A stretch of 38,501 nucleotides of DNA from CAYSCW01 sp964429795 (GCA_964429795.1 CAYSCW010000029.1:1-38501), one strand, 5' to 3'. Numbered from the stretch's first letter, positions 15,990 through 26,157 are shown. Made by a program: numbers and translations. The notes: generated from the sequence alone by a model not told the origin.

Positions 15990-18695
15990 ATGCAATCTCT
16001 TGAATCATTTTTCTTCAAGCTGAATATCAACACCATCCCTCCCATGATCGTCGGAGTCTTGATGCTGGTGCTGGGTGCAGTAACCTTGTTCAAGGAGAGA
16101 GCATCAAAGGTCAGTTCATCATTTTTTATAGTTACTTTAAGCATTTTTGTGTGGTTGGGGTCACTGACATTGCTATACTCTTCCTCGAGCGAACACGGAG
16201 CGCTCTTCTGGGCAAGGATAGGGCATTTCGGAGTGGCTTTTGTTCCCAGTTTCTTCTTTCTTTTCACACTGAATATACTCCGTCGCTTAAAAAAATACAT
16301 ATATTTTGGTTGGGCCACCATTGCCATCTCTGGGATGTTTTGTGTAGGGCTCGTATTTTCTCCTTTTCTGATTGAAGGCGTTTCGCTCATGCCTTGGGGA
16401 TATAATGTCCAATACGGTCCCTACGGGTTCAGTCTGATCCTCTATTTCGGCTTTTTTATGTTGATCAGCTTAGATTTACTCTGGATTGAATACATCCAGA
16501 GCACATCAGATCGGGAGCGAAGCAGACTCAAGGGTATTTTTCTGGGAATCACAGTGGGATTGTTAGGTGCTGTCGATTTTGTCCCTACATTCGGATTGAA
16601 AGTCTACCCCATCGGCTACATTCCTGTTTTTTTTTGCACATTGATTTTGGGACAGACCATCATACGCTTTAGGTTGGTCGATCTGACACCGTCCTTTGCT
16701 GCCAGTCGTATCCTGGATACCATGGAGGGTCTGGTAGCGGTAGTTGATCTGGAGGGCCGCATTTCTGTGATAAACAAAGCATTGTGCAAGCTCTTAGGCT
16801 ACAGGGAAAGAGAACTCAAGGATAAGAAGATATCTCTCCTATTTGACACGGAAAAAAAGAACTTTCCTGCTGCTCCTGATCCCGACTGGACTCTCCACAA
16901 CGAGGAGATGGAATGGAAGAAGAAGGATCAGACCATGGTGTTGATGAGTGTCTCTGCCTCTGTGATCACAGATAAAAATGGGGAGCCAGCAGGGATTGTC
17001 TATGTTGCCACAGATATCACAGAGCGTAAAAGAGAAGAGCGAGAGTTAAGACTGGCCAAGGAATCTGCAGAGCGGGCCAATCAAGCCAAGAGCGAGTTCC
17101 TGGCCAACATGTCTCATGAAATAAGGACACCTCTGACCGCAGTGATAGGATTTTCTGATGTGTTATCAGACACTCAGTTGAGTGGAATCCAAAAAGATTA
17201 TGTGGATACGATACGGGAAAGTGGGAACCTGCTTCTCGCTCTTATCAGCGATATTTTGGACTTTTCCAAGATCGAAGCAAAGGAAATTCAACTGGAATAT
17301 ATCGACTTCAACTTAAAAAAGCTGGTTGAGGATGTCTTGAAGATAGCCAGGCCAAGGGTGACCAGCAAGAGAATTGAGCTGTACTACTTTTACCACGATG
17401 AAGTGCCCATCTTCTTCAGGGGAGACCCCACACGGGTGAGGCAAATCATCCTGAATCTTTTGAACAATGCCATAAAGTTTACTGAAGAGGGTGAGATAGG
17501 AGTGATTGTGCTTCCTGCGGAGATAAAAGCATCCGACTCTGATGTGAAAGATGGTTACTATACTGTCCAGATATCGGTGAGAGATACAGGGATCGGGATA
17601 CCACCGGAAAAGCAGAAAATAATATTCGATGCCTTCACCCAAGCCGACTCCTCCACAACCCGACAATTTGGAGGAACGGGATTGGGACTGGCCATATGCA
17701 AGGCTTTGGTGAATAAAATGGAGGGTAAAATGCAGGTGGAGTCTGAACAAGGAGAAGGGAGTATATTCACTTTTACCTTGAAGCTCAAGAAAGCAGATCC
17801 TTCTGCCTTTGCCCACATTTCACCGATTCAAGCAGATGAACTTAGAGATAAAACCGTGTTTGTCGTCGATGACAATGTGAATGCTCGCCGCCTCATGAGG
17901 TCTTTCTGCCAGAAAGTTGAGATGAAAATAATCGCTGAATTGCCCTCAGCCATCGATGGTTTGCGTGAGCTGAATTCTAAGGAAGAGTTACCCGATCTGA
18001 TCATCTCTGATATCATGATGCCGGAGATGGATGGGTATGAATTCGCCCACAGAATAAAAGATAATCCCAGATTCAAAGCGATAAAGCTGGTTGCCATCTC
18101 GTCGGACGCAAGGCCAGGATCGGCCAGAGAGGCCAAAGATTCGGGGTTCGATGCATTCATAGCAAAACCTGTGACAGAGAGAGGATTCATCAATGTCATC
18201 AAGACCGTGTTGGGAGATAAACGGCTTCAAGGACAGATCGTCACCACTCATATGGCCGAGGAGTTGGCCAAGGCTAAGGTTAAGGTGCTTGTGGCAGATG
18301 ATAATCCTGTTAACCAAAAGCTGGTAAAAATCTTGCTGCAGAAAATCGGCTGTGAAGCAGAGATCGTTTCTAACGGAAAAGAGGCAGTAGAGAAGGCGAT
18401 GGCGAATGAGTATGATGTTTGCTTGATGGACATGCATATGCCAGTCATGAATGGGATTGAAGCCACCAAGAAGATCAGGAAAAAAGGAAACTCGACTCTT
18501 CCCATTATCGCTCTTACAGCCGCTGCGGTTAAAGAAGGTAAAGAGCAATGTCTTAAGGCAGGGATGAATGACTTTCTTACCCAGCCCGTTCAACCGAATA
18601 AGTTGAAGCAGAAGATTATGGAATGGACAGGCATTAAGCACAGAAAGGTGCCATACTCATCGACTTCTACAGAAGATCCTCACCTTCTTTCATGA
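15990..18695 (+). CDS. Hybrid sensor histidine kinase with 7-helix N-terminus, PAS, HisKA, HATPase and two receiver domains
   Basis: A 901-residue inner-membrane kinase. About seven hydrophobic segments fill residues 18-228, as in the his_kinase_N 7TM sensor region. A PAS domain follows (about 236-345, ending TDITERK). HisKA has the phospho-acceptor H376 in SHEIRTP. The HATPase has N box ILNLLNNAIKF (N492/N493), G1 RDTGIGIPPE and G2 FGGTGLGLAI. Receiver 1 (about 622-740) has acidic pair D627/D628, acceptor D674 and K726. Receiver 2 (about 765-880) has D770/D771 and acceptor D814, but the invariant lysine is Gln865 (LTQPV). No Hpt domain or output gene is adjacent, so the phosphorelay partner must lie elsewhere. 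The ribosome site is weak (GAGCGAG). Confidence 0.95.
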   Translation: MQSLESFFFKLNINTIPPMIVGVLMLVLGAVTLFKERASKVSSSFFIVTLSIFVWLGSLTLLYSSSSEHGALFWARIGHFGVAFVPSFFFLFTLNILRRLKKYIYFGWATIAISGMFCVGLVFSPFLIEGVSLMPWGYNVQYGPYGFSLILYFGFFMLISLDLLWIEYIQSTSDRERSRLKGIFLGITVGLLGAVDFVPTFGLKVYPIGYIPVFFCTLILGQTIIRFRLVDLTPSFAASRILDTMEGLVAVVDLEGRISVINKALCKLLGYRERELKDKKISLLFDTEKKNFPAAPDPDWTLHNEEMEWKKKDQTMVLMSVSASVITDKNGEPAGIVYVATDITERKREERELRLAKESAERANQAKSEFLANMSHEIRTPLTAVIGFSDVLSDTQLSGIQKDYVDTIRESGNLLLALISDILDFSKIEAKEIQLEYIDFNLKKLVEDVLKIARPRVTSKRIELYYFYHDEVPIFFRGDPTRVRQIILNLLNNAIKFTEEGEIGVIVLPAEIKASDSDVKDGYYTVQISVRDTGIGIPPEKQKIIFDAFTQADSSTTRQFGGTGLGLAICKALVNKMEGKMQVESEQGEGSIFTFTLKLKKADPSAFAHISPIQADELRDKTVFVVDDNVNARRLMRSFCQKVEMKIIAELPSAIDGLRELNSKEELPDLIISDIMMPEMDGYEFAHRIKDNPRFKAIKLVAISSDARPGSAREAKDSGFDAFIAKPVTERGFINVIKTVLGDKRLQGQIVTTHMAEELAKAKVKVLVADDNPVNQKLVKILLQKIGCEAEIVSNGKEAVEKAMANEYDVCLMDMHMPVMNGIEATKKIRKKGNSTLPIIALTAAAVKEGKEQCLKAGMNDFLTQPVQPNKLKQKIMEWTGIKHRKVPYSSTSTEDPHLLS

Positions 18696-18796
18696 ATTCA
18701 TTTTCAGGCTTTGTCCCGAAACTGCTGGATATTTGAACCATAAATATGAATTGTCAGATCCTCTGAATTTCTGGTGTAAGCAATATCGAAGAAGGG

Positions 18797-20878
18797 TTAA
18801 CGACGACTTTTCTCGATATTATCGATGAGCTGACTGATATTCTGTTGACGGGAGTTGAGGTTGAGCGACGACTTCAGAACCTTAAGCGCCTTATCTTTCT
18901 CTCCGATTCTGTAATAACAGAAACCGAGTGAGTTGAGGAGGCTTGTCTCGCTGTTGTAGATTCTGTTACCTTCAAGCAGATACTTGATCGCTTCAGAATA
19001 CCTTTTCATTCCGGCTAAAGATTTTCCCTTAATCAGAAAATACTGGAATTTCAGCTTTTGGTCGTCTTTTATGTTCTCGATCAGTTCCATACTTCTCGAA
19101 AACTTTTTGATTTTAAAGAGAAAGTATGAATATTCGACTATTCCTTGATTATATGTCGGCCTCAGCCTGAGTGCCTTTTCGTAACATGTTTCCGCCTTGT
19201 CGAAATCCTTTGCCTTATCGTATTGATTGGCTATGGCGTAAAAATAGAGATAATTATTAGAAGCGGGGAAAGACTTAGCCAAAGTGACAGGATGGGGGAT
19301 TTCTTCTTGAGGGGAGAGGATGAAATTCAATTTTTTTTCGTCGATGGCGTTTCCTTTTCCATCCTCTAGAATCAAATGAATTTCATAATAATCAGGTGAG
19401 AACTCTCGAGCGGATAGAGAATGAGTGATGGCCAGGATTTCATTATAAGGATAGTCTTTGGTCTTTAGAACATAAGTCTTGGGGGAGGGATTTTGATCAT
19501 CAAACCGTTTCACAGAGAGAATTACCTGTCCGCTTTCCCATAAATCACTATTCATGTTCACCAGATTAAAAAAGATGGCCAATTCTTCTTTTAAGGAAAT
19601 GGTGTTTTGCGGATCAACCAGTAATTTTCTATTCATAACTTTAAAAGGTTCATGGAAATGGCCGGTGTATTCATCTATTTTGTAGCCGATTAGGGGACCG
19701 TTTATCTGTGGATTCTCTGAAATATCAGGAATAGAAATATCTTTCTCAAAAACACTGAACTCTTTACCCACAGAATTTTGGACAAGAACATCTATTCGGT
19801 ATCTTCCTTCGATTAAAGGAAAAGAATCCTGAATGGAAATGCCGTTAGCTTTGATCCTGTCCATATCCTGAGGATCAAAATAAAAAGGGAAATCCTTTGA
19901 GTATTGAAAGATAAGATTCTCATTGTCTCTTACGCTGACGTTAAGTTGAAAATTGCAGTAATACTGATCTTTCGGTTCAAAATAATCTATGGACACACTT
20001 TTAGGACTGATAGAGAGATGAACGAAATTCATGTTCAGTAAAGGATCGTGGATCAAGGCAACATGACCTGAACTTTCGATGTAATTGGTTAGATATTCTG
20101 TGCTGACCACCCCCTTATAGTTTAAGAAGTGGGTGGCATAGGCAGCGGCTACATCCTTTTTCGGGGATTCGAAGATAGCAGCTAAAATGATGTTGCTCTG
20201 GGGCGATGGTTGATAATTTTGAGGGAGTTGACCGGGGATCATGGAGATGGCCACTCCAGCCAGGCTGGGGGCGAGTTCCTTGATTTTCTGATAGACCTGT
20301 CGATAATCGGAATAATTCATGCCTCCGGCCTCAATCAGAAGACTGGCAGGGCCATCAGAGATTGGATTATACAGTTTATATTCTCCGGATCCGCCCCTTT
20401 GGTAAAACACAAGAACAAAATAGGTGGGAAGGCCCTTCCTCTTGTCTCCATAGTAGTACCAAACCTGACACGGATGGATACCAGCCGTTCCGTCGAATCT
20501 TTCAATGCTGTGTGGGGGGCCGAGGATGATATGCATCCTTCCCATGTCAGTCATCCATCCTTCGCGAGGACTGTCTCGCTTCAGAAACTTGTTGGCGTAC
20601 AGGAACCGCCTCAAATGCTCTTCTTTGTATTCATTTTGAGGAGTTCCTGGAGTGGGGTCTCTCTGCTGCCAGAAGGCTTCGATGAAGATATCCCTGTCTC
20701 TTTCTGTAATAAGTTGCATGAAAGTTTCTTTTTCTTGGGGAAGGATGATATAGTGGGTCAGCTTGAGCCAACCCTTGTATTTTTGCGGGAGATCTCTTTC
20801 TCTGTTTTTCCCATTTGAGTAGACGATTAAGCTCGATATAAGGAAAGTAAGAATGAAAAGTCTTCTGTAAACTTTCAT
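18797..20878 (-). CDS. GWxTD-domain protein with C-terminal TPRs
   Basis: A 693-residue exported protein. A signal helix lies at about 5-20. The GWxTD domain covers roughly 30-200, with the name-giving motif GWMTDMGRMHIILGPP near residue 105 and the preceding FWQQRDPTPGTPQNEYKEEH stretch. The middle part is beta-rich and hard to assign. The C-terminus (about 545-690) has TPR helices such as DFDKAETCYEKALRLRPTYN and GEKDKALKVLKSSLNLN. The biochemical function of GWxTD proteins is unknown. The ATG at 20878 follows an AGGATG-like ribosome site; a TTG at 20911 that overlaps the sulfatase stop is the alternative. It is the last gene of the TonB-sulfatase-GWxTD operon. Confidence 0.88.
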   Translation of the reverse strand: MKVYRRLFILTFLISSLIVYSNGKNRERDLPQKYKGWLKLTHYIILPQEKETFMQLITERDRDIFIEAFWQQRDPTPGTPQNEYKEEHLRRFLYANKFLKRDSPREGWMTDMGRMHIILGPPHSIERFDGTAGIHPCQVWYYYGDKRKGLPTYFVLVFYQRGGSGEYKLYNPISDGPASLLIEAGGMNYSDYRQVYQKIKELAPSLAGVAISMIPGQLPQNYQPSPQSNIILAAIFESPKKDVAAAYATHFLNYKGVVSTEYLTNYIESSGHVALIHDPLLNMNFVHLSISPKSVSIDYFEPKDQYYCNFQLNVSVRDNENLIFQYSKDFPFYFDPQDMDRIKANGISIQDSFPLIEGRYRIDVLVQNSVGKEFSVFEKDISIPDISENPQINGPLIGYKIDEYTGHFHEPFKVMNRKLLVDPQNTISLKEELAIFFNLVNMNSDLWESGQVILSVKRFDDQNPSPKTYVLKTKDYPYNEILAITHSLSAREFSPDYYEIHLILEDGKGNAIDEKKLNFILSPQEEIPHPVTLAKSFPASNNYLYFYAIANQYDKAKDFDKAETCYEKALRLRPTYNQGIVEYSYFLFKIKKFSRSMELIENIKDDQKLKFQYFLIKGKSLAGMKRYSEAIKYLLEGNRIYNSETSLLNSLGFCYYRIGEKDKALKVLKSSLNLNSRQQNISQLIDNIEKSRR

Positions 20879-20907
20879 GGATACATCCTGTTGGTCAAAT
20901 TTGCCTT

Positions 20908-23049
20908 TCAATCGTGGTTTCCTGTAATTTTATTGACCTTTTCGATCAGGTCATCAAGCTTCGCTTTATCCTTGCCAGATAGATAACCATAATGCTCTCG
21001 CTTGTATTTATTGAGACACATCAGGGCTTTTCCCTTATCCCCTTGTATGAGGTAGGCCAGGCCTAAGTTATAAAGGGGAAAGCCGTAATCTGGGTTGAGC
21101 TCCACAGCCCTTTCCCAGCAGTGGATGGCTGCTTCCATCCGTCCCGCTTGTCCATAGGCTGTCCCTAATCCATTATAAGCCTCGGCATAATTGGGGTCGA
21201 GCTCCAAGGCCTTCTTGAAGTTCAGGATAGCATTCCAAAAATTCTTGTCATTTTTTGACTTTATATATTGGGAGAGATAAAGAGAACCAAGATTGTGGAA
21301 AGCAATGGGATAATTCCCGTCTATGGACAGAACTTTTGTGAAGGCGTCACGGGCGTGCTCGAAATCTCCTTTTTTCCAATAAGCCACACCCAGATAATTC
21401 CATATTTCAGGGTCATAATCTATATAACTTAAGGCATTTTTTAGAATCTCCACAGCTTTATGGTATTCACCCACCTCTGTCAGTACAATGCCGTAAGTTT
21501 CCATGATTTTATAGTCTGAGGGATTGTTTGTCAGCCCTTTCCTGAGAATTTCTAAGGCCTCCTTCAATTTCCTCTGTTCTTTGTAGACCGTGGCCAGATA
21601 AGAATAGGCTTGAGAGAGGTCTTTCCTTTCGGCGATGATTTCTTCCAGAAGCTTTATGCTCTCCTCTAAACGCCCTCCATCATAAGCTTTTATGGCCGCC
21701 ATCAGTTTGTCCTGGTAGGGAAGCAGGGTCTTCAAGTCATCTTTTTCGGTGAAGACCGTTTTTTCTGGCGCCTGATGATCGGTGATATAACCCAGACTTC
21801 TTAGCTTCTGGAGGGTTTCTCTATTTATACTCTTCCTCCTCTCTTTCTTGTCAGCGTAACTCTGCTCTTCGATGAGTCTTTCAAGGCTGTTCTCATATAT
21901 TTTTATGTCCTTAGTCAGAGCAAGATTTTCCAGCTCATCAAAATCTTTTTCCAGATCATAGAATTCTGGAATCGGTGAGTCTATAAATTTTCTATTATTT
22001 TGGATGAATCCCCTCAGAGGGGCCCATCCTCTGGTGTAAAATGGATACAAAGATTCAAAATAGATCAATCTTTCGGGCAATTTTTTACCCTTTAATAGTG
22101 GCAGGAGCGAGAGCCCTTGAAGATGGGAAGGCTTGTCCACTTCTATAATATCGCAGACAGAAGGGAAAATATCCGTATGACAGACGGGTTGCTCTATTCT
22201 ATCTGGTTTTATTCCTGGATAAGAGATAATCAAGGGGACCCGGATGGTTGCATTGTAGGCAAAATAGCCATGGGTCTTTTCTCCATGCTGCCCCAAGGAT
22301 TCGCCATGATCTGCGGTGAAAATGATAACAGTATTGTCAAGAAGATTTTCACTTCCAAGATAGTCGAAAAATTTGCCAAGAGCAAAGTCCGTATATGCGA
22401 TTTCACCATCATATGAATGGCCGCCGTATTGGGTTTTGAAAGGCTCAGGAGGGTCATACCTCTGGTGAGGATCAAAGCAATGAACCCAAACAAACCAGGG
22501 ATTTTTCTGTGCTTTGAGCCAGCGCAAAGCTTTTTCCACTACAACTTCGGCTCTTCTCTCCACATAAGAAAATTCCTGGTTGCTTTTGCCCCCGTAGTTG
22601 TCATCATAGAGATCGAAACCTTGGGTGAGCCCAAATCTTGAGTCCAGAGGAAAGGCGCCCACGAAGGCGGCCGTAGAATAGCCGCGTTTTTTCAAGTGTT
22701 CGGCCAGGGTTAAGAAATCTTCGTCAACGACGAAATTGGAGTTGTCGTGAACTCCGTGATGCAGGGGAGTTGTGCCGAGGAAAATATTAGTATGGGAGGG
22801 CAAAGTGGTCGGCGTGTGGGCAAAGGCTCTGGTGAAGAGAACTCCTCTTTCTGCCAGCTTATCTATGTTGGGAGTGATTGCGTGGTCTTTGCTGTAACAG
22901 CTCAACCTGTCCGGACGCAAGGTGTCTATAGTAATCAGGCATAAATTGAATTTGGTACTTCTCGAATCTGCCTGAGCAAGCGGGTGCAGGACTGTAACCA
23001 AACATAACAAGAAAATGTACAGGATTTTGCATCTGCATTTTCTTCTCAT
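20908..23049 (-). CDS. Sulfatase-fold (alkaline phosphatase superfamily) protein with C-terminal TPRs
   Basis: A 713-residue exported protein. A signal helix (residues 8-27) is followed by the metal motif LITIDTLRPDRLSCY (D42) and by DHGESLGQHG (D246/H247). The nucleophile motif reads T82-LPSH where true sulfatases have C/S-x-P-x-R. The formylglycine precursor is therefore replaced by Thr, as in phosphoethanolamine-transferase-type relatives, and the motif arginine by His. Sulfate-ester hydrolysis is therefore doubtful; a phosphotransferase or phosphodiesterase is possible. Residues about 470-700 are TPRs (e.g. ALELDPNYAEAYNGLGTAYG). The ATG at 23049 follows an AAGGA ribosome site. It lies between the TonB receptor and the GWxTD gene on the same strand. 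Confidence 0.9.
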   Translation of the reverse strand: MRRKCRCKILYIFLLCLVTVLHPLAQADSRSTKFNLCLITIDTLRPDRLSCYSKDHAITPNIDKLAERGVLFTRAFAHTPTTLPSHTNIFLGTTPLHHGVHDNSNFVVDEDFLTLAEHLKKRGYSTAAFVGAFPLDSRFGLTQGFDLYDDNYGGKSNQEFSYVERRAEVVVEKALRWLKAQKNPWFVWVHCFDPHQRYDPPEPFKTQYGGHSYDGEIAYTDFALGKFFDYLGSENLLDNTVIIFTADHGESLGQHGEKTHGYFAYNATIRVPLIISYPGIKPDRIEQPVCHTDIFPSVCDIIEVDKPSHLQGLSLLPLLKGKKLPERLIYFESLYPFYTRGWAPLRGFIQNNRKFIDSPIPEFYDLEKDFDELENLALTKDIKIYENSLERLIEEQSYADKKERRKSINRETLQKLRSLGYITDHQAPEKTVFTEKDDLKTLLPYQDKLMAAIKAYDGGRLEESIKLLEEIIAERKDLSQAYSYLATVYKEQRKLKEALEILRKGLTNNPSDYKIMETYGIVLTEVGEYHKAVEILKNALSYIDYDPEIWNYLGVAYWKKGDFEHARDAFTKVLSIDGNYPIAFHNLGSLYLSQYIKSKNDKNFWNAILNFKKALELDPNYAEAYNGLGTAYGQAGRMEAAIHCWERAVELNPDYGFPLYNLGLAYLIQGDKGKALMCLNKYKREHYGYLSGKDKAKLDDLIEKVNKITGNHD

Positions 23050-23151
23050 CTTCTTTTTCCTTATAGCATCCGTTTGAAAGCTCCAAAACTGAAGCTCAAT
23101 TCTTGGCCATCCTTTATCCACCGGATTTTCCAGCCGCCGGAGAGAGGGAGG

Positions 23152-23184
23152 AAGCCCCTTCCGCCGGAGAACAGGAAGGGGCTT
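23152..23184 (-). terminator. Strong hairpin between the TonB receptor and sulfatase genes
   Basis: Perfect 11-bp arms AAGCCCCTTCC (23152-23162) and GGAAGGGGCTT (23174-23184) with an 11-base loop start 25 bases beyond the receptor stop. There is no T-run after it on the minus strand. It is therefore more likely a partial terminator or an mRNA-stabilising or processing hairpin that lets the receptor be made in excess over the downstream genes. Confidence 0.55.
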
Positions 23185-23208
23185 TGAGATTAAGAAGCTA
23201 ACAAAAGC

Positions 23209-26157
23209 TTAGAAGTTGAACCTGATACCTAATCTGAACACTCTGGGATTGAGGATTCTCAGATCCTGTCCGAAGTTATCCGCTGTGATGCGGTTTTCTT
23301 TCTTCAGGGCAGTAGCAGAATCGAGGATGTTAAAGGCATCGGCAGCTACCGTGACCGATGAAGTGTCAGAAACTTGAAAAGTCTTCTCCACTCTCAGGTT
23401 GAGCACATAGAATGCCGGCAGCCGCTCGTCTCCGTATTTCCCTCTACCGCCGTCCGGGCTTCCGTACACTTCTTCTTGACCTATGCCTGGCATCTGGACA
23501 AGAACGTGGGTGGGTCTGACATATCCTTCCCGGGCAGTAAAAACACCGCTGAAGCTGAAACCATAAGGTAACTGATAGAGGCCGGAGAGCTTAAACTGCC
23601 ATCTGGAATTGGGGAAAAGGTCTTCGATGCCTGAACCGCTGCTCTCTACGGCAACCACGCCTCCTTCAAAGTATCCCTCATTGTTTACTCCCAATGCCAT
23701 TTCTTCAGCAAAGATGTCGTAGTCGAAAACACCCAGAAATTCACCTTTGAAGTATCTCCTCCAATCAGACAGTGTGAACGAGCTGTTCAGCATCCATCTG
23801 CTGGAAAGTCTCTTGGTGATAACGATCTGTCCGGCAAGGTAACGGTCAAAGGCCTTCTTGTGATTTGTGATGTACCAGTAAGGGAAAAGCTCATGGCGGC
23901 CGTAGTAATCGTATCCGGTTGTCTCGTCTTGGCCAGCGAGATAGTAGTTATCCTCGGTCTCCAGTGTGCCGTCAGCCTTCATGCTCTTGATCCAGGTCTG
24001 TCGATGCCTCTTCTTGTAGAAGAACTCTAACCGAGCGGCAAAATCAGTGAACAACTCTTTCTCATAGGAGATACTGATTTCATCCAGAAGGGGAGAGTTG
24101 TAGTCCGGATCATACCTGTTCAAGGCCACGATGGCTGTCGGGTCATCAGGATTAACAGCGCTGCTGTAATCCAGCCAGTAATTGGGATCGTTAGGGTTTT
24201 TCAGCTCGCCTGTTGCCCAATCATACCCGAAAAGCTCATCCGAACTCACGCGGCCATCTCCATTGAGGTCCTGCCAGAGGAGATCGATCTCGGTCCAACC
24301 CAGGGGATTGATATCGTTAGCTATATTGTTTCCAGATTGAGATCCATAACGGGCGATGGCCAGCTTGATGACATCCTTTCCATTGCCGAACAGGTCATAG
24401 GTCAGACTTATGCGCGGGGAAATCACATTCCATGAAACACCCGGGTCAAACTCGTCGACGCTGATTGCCGGCATGTACTGAGGAAACAACATATGAGCAG
24501 GGATGCTGACATCTTTAACTGTGGATTTTTCCCGGTCGTACCGGACTCCTAGATTTAATGTCAGTCGGCCTAAAGTTATTGTGTCCTGGAGAAACGCTGA
24601 GAATCGGTTGAAGTAGTAGTTTACTATGTAGTCTCTAACCAGCCACCCTTCCCACCATTCTCCTGTGGGCAGGGTTTCATCAGGGCCAGAGTAGCCAAGC
24701 CACACACCACCTTCAAATGTGGAATATGATGAGGTGGTTGCACTCACGTAGTCCACTCCAAACTTGAATTCATGATCTGCACCCAAAAGATTCTCAGAAA
24801 AATAGATGCCGTTGAGGTTGGCATTAATCTGGTTTCTGTTTGTCCCATAGTCCAGGGTGTTTCCGGACATATAGAAGGATGGGTAGTAAGACCAGACCAT
24901 GTATTCTCCGGAACCGTCAGAGGTATGCTCGTTAACCGGACGTAAGAAGAATCCTCCGTTGGTGTAGATGAATTTCGCGTTGAGGAGCAGATTTCCAAAT
25001 ATCTGGTCCACTTCACCCTTCCAGAGGTAGGTGGGTCCTTCTTGATTCCAGAGGGAGTCAGTATCCTGCTGGGTATAACCAACCCACGCTCTTCCCCATT
25101 TCTGCTTGTTGTCATATTCGACAAAGAAGTTGGCTCTTGTGGATGGAGTCAATTGGAAATCCAACCGGGCGTATCCAGAGGCCAGCCAGGTCTTATCCGA
25201 TGTCCCTGCCAGACTTAAGCCATCTATATCCTGGATACCCCAGGACGCATAGAACCAGGCTTTGTCTTTTAAGATTGGTCCACCAAAGTTGGCTCCATAG
25301 AGATAAAGCCTGTTAATCCCTGCTGCAGAGTAGCCGATATTTTTTAACTCTTGAGGGACATTATCGGATTGCCAGGCGTTGCGTTCCACATCCAGATAGA
25401 ATGTTCCCGAATATCTGTTTCCTCCCCGTTTGGAAACGAGGTTGATCTGGACACCACCTGTCTGAGATTTGATGTCATTGTTTCCGTAATTGACTTGAAC
25501 TTCCTCGTAGCTGGCTATGTTGAGATAAGCAGGAGCTGCTCCCAGAGCAGAATTGTCCGTGATGTTTGCTCCGTCGATATTCCAGGTGTTGTCCTCATCG
25601 GCTGAGCCATGGCCGGTATAGCTGGATTGCTGTCCGGCTTCGTTTCCTCCGACATCCGATTTATCCACCAGCATACCGGGAATGACGTCCATCATCACCC
25701 AGGGATTCCTGGCTGTGGGCAGTTTCATGATCATATCGTCGGTAACATTCACACCGACCTGCGCCCTTTTTATGTCGATAACAGGCGCTTTGCCCACGAC
25801 AGTCACCTCTTCGTGTATTGCTGCCATTTCCATGGTGATGTTCAGGTTAAGGTCTCTTCCGAATGAGACAACCAGCTTTTCCCGGGTGATGGTTTTAAAT
25901 CCTGGAAGCTCGAGTTTCAACACATAATCATCAGCCACCGGCAGCTTCAAAAAACGGAAGTGCCCTCCTTGAGAGCTGATGTCTGTCATTTGAGGTATCT
26001 TGGAGCTGTTCAGAGTTACGTTCACACCTGGTAGGGGAGTGCCTTCAGTATCCTTCACGACTCCCTTGATGGATCCGAATTCCTGGCCTTCGGCAAAAAT
26101 TCCAGTCAGAAAAAGGAACCACAGAAAAACCACCACAAAAACTATGACTTTTTTCAC
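23209..26157 (-). CDS. TonB-dependent outer-membrane receptor with N-terminal carboxypeptidase-regulatory-like domain
   Basis: A 982-residue protein. A signal peptide (1-22) precedes a CarboxypepD_reg/CNA-B-like domain (about 28-108, SIKGVVKDTEGTPLPGVNV). Next comes a plug (about 120-240; IDGANITD, NDIKSQTGGVQINLVSKRGGN) and a beta-barrel ending in FRLGIRFNF, the C-terminal Phe used for outer-membrane insertion. An EF-hand-like loop DLNGDGRVSSDEL lies near residue 630 in a probable extracellular loop. This Oar/SusC-like type is abundant in Acidobacteriota-related bacteria; the ligand is unknown. The start is GTG at 26157 with a perfect GGAGGT ribosome site four bases upstream. A sigma-54-type promoter lies about 290 bases upstream. 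It heads an operon with a sulfatase-fold and a GWxTD protein. Confidence 0.93.
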   Translation of the reverse strand: MKKVIVFVVVFLWFLFLTGIFAEGQEFGSIKGVVKDTEGTPLPGVNVTLNSSKIPQMTDISSQGGHFRFLKLPVADDYVLKLELPGFKTITREKLVVSFGRDLNLNITMEMAAIHEEVTVVGKAPVIDIKRAQVGVNVTDDMIMKLPTARNPWVMMDVIPGMLVDKSDVGGNEAGQQSSYTGHGSADEDNTWNIDGANITDNSALGAAPAYLNIASYEEVQVNYGNNDIKSQTGGVQINLVSKRGGNRYSGTFYLDVERNAWQSDNVPQELKNIGYSAAGINRLYLYGANFGGPILKDKAWFYASWGIQDIDGLSLAGTSDKTWLASGYARLDFQLTPSTRANFFVEYDNKQKWGRAWVGYTQQDTDSLWNQEGPTYLWKGEVDQIFGNLLLNAKFIYTNGGFFLRPVNEHTSDGSGEYMVWSYYPSFYMSGNTLDYGTNRNQINANLNGIYFSENLLGADHEFKFGVDYVSATTSSYSTFEGGVWLGYSGPDETLPTGEWWEGWLVRDYIVNYYFNRFSAFLQDTITLGRLTLNLGVRYDREKSTVKDVSIPAHMLFPQYMPAISVDEFDPGVSWNVISPRISLTYDLFGNGKDVIKLAIARYGSQSGNNIANDINPLGWTEIDLLWQDLNGDGRVSSDELFGYDWATGELKNPNDPNYWLDYSSAVNPDDPTAIVALNRYDPDYNSPLLDEISISYEKELFTDFAARLEFFYKKRHRQTWIKSMKADGTLETEDNYYLAGQDETTGYDYYGRHELFPYWYITNHKKAFDRYLAGQIVITKRLSSRWMLNSSFTLSDWRRYFKGEFLGVFDYDIFAEEMALGVNNEGYFEGGVVAVESSGSGIEDLFPNSRWQFKLSGLYQLPYGFSFSGVFTAREGYVRPTHVLVQMPGIGQEEVYGSPDGGRGKYGDERLPAFYVLNLRVEKTFQVSDTSSVTVAADAFNILDSATALKKENRITADNFGQDLRILNPRVFRLGIRFNF

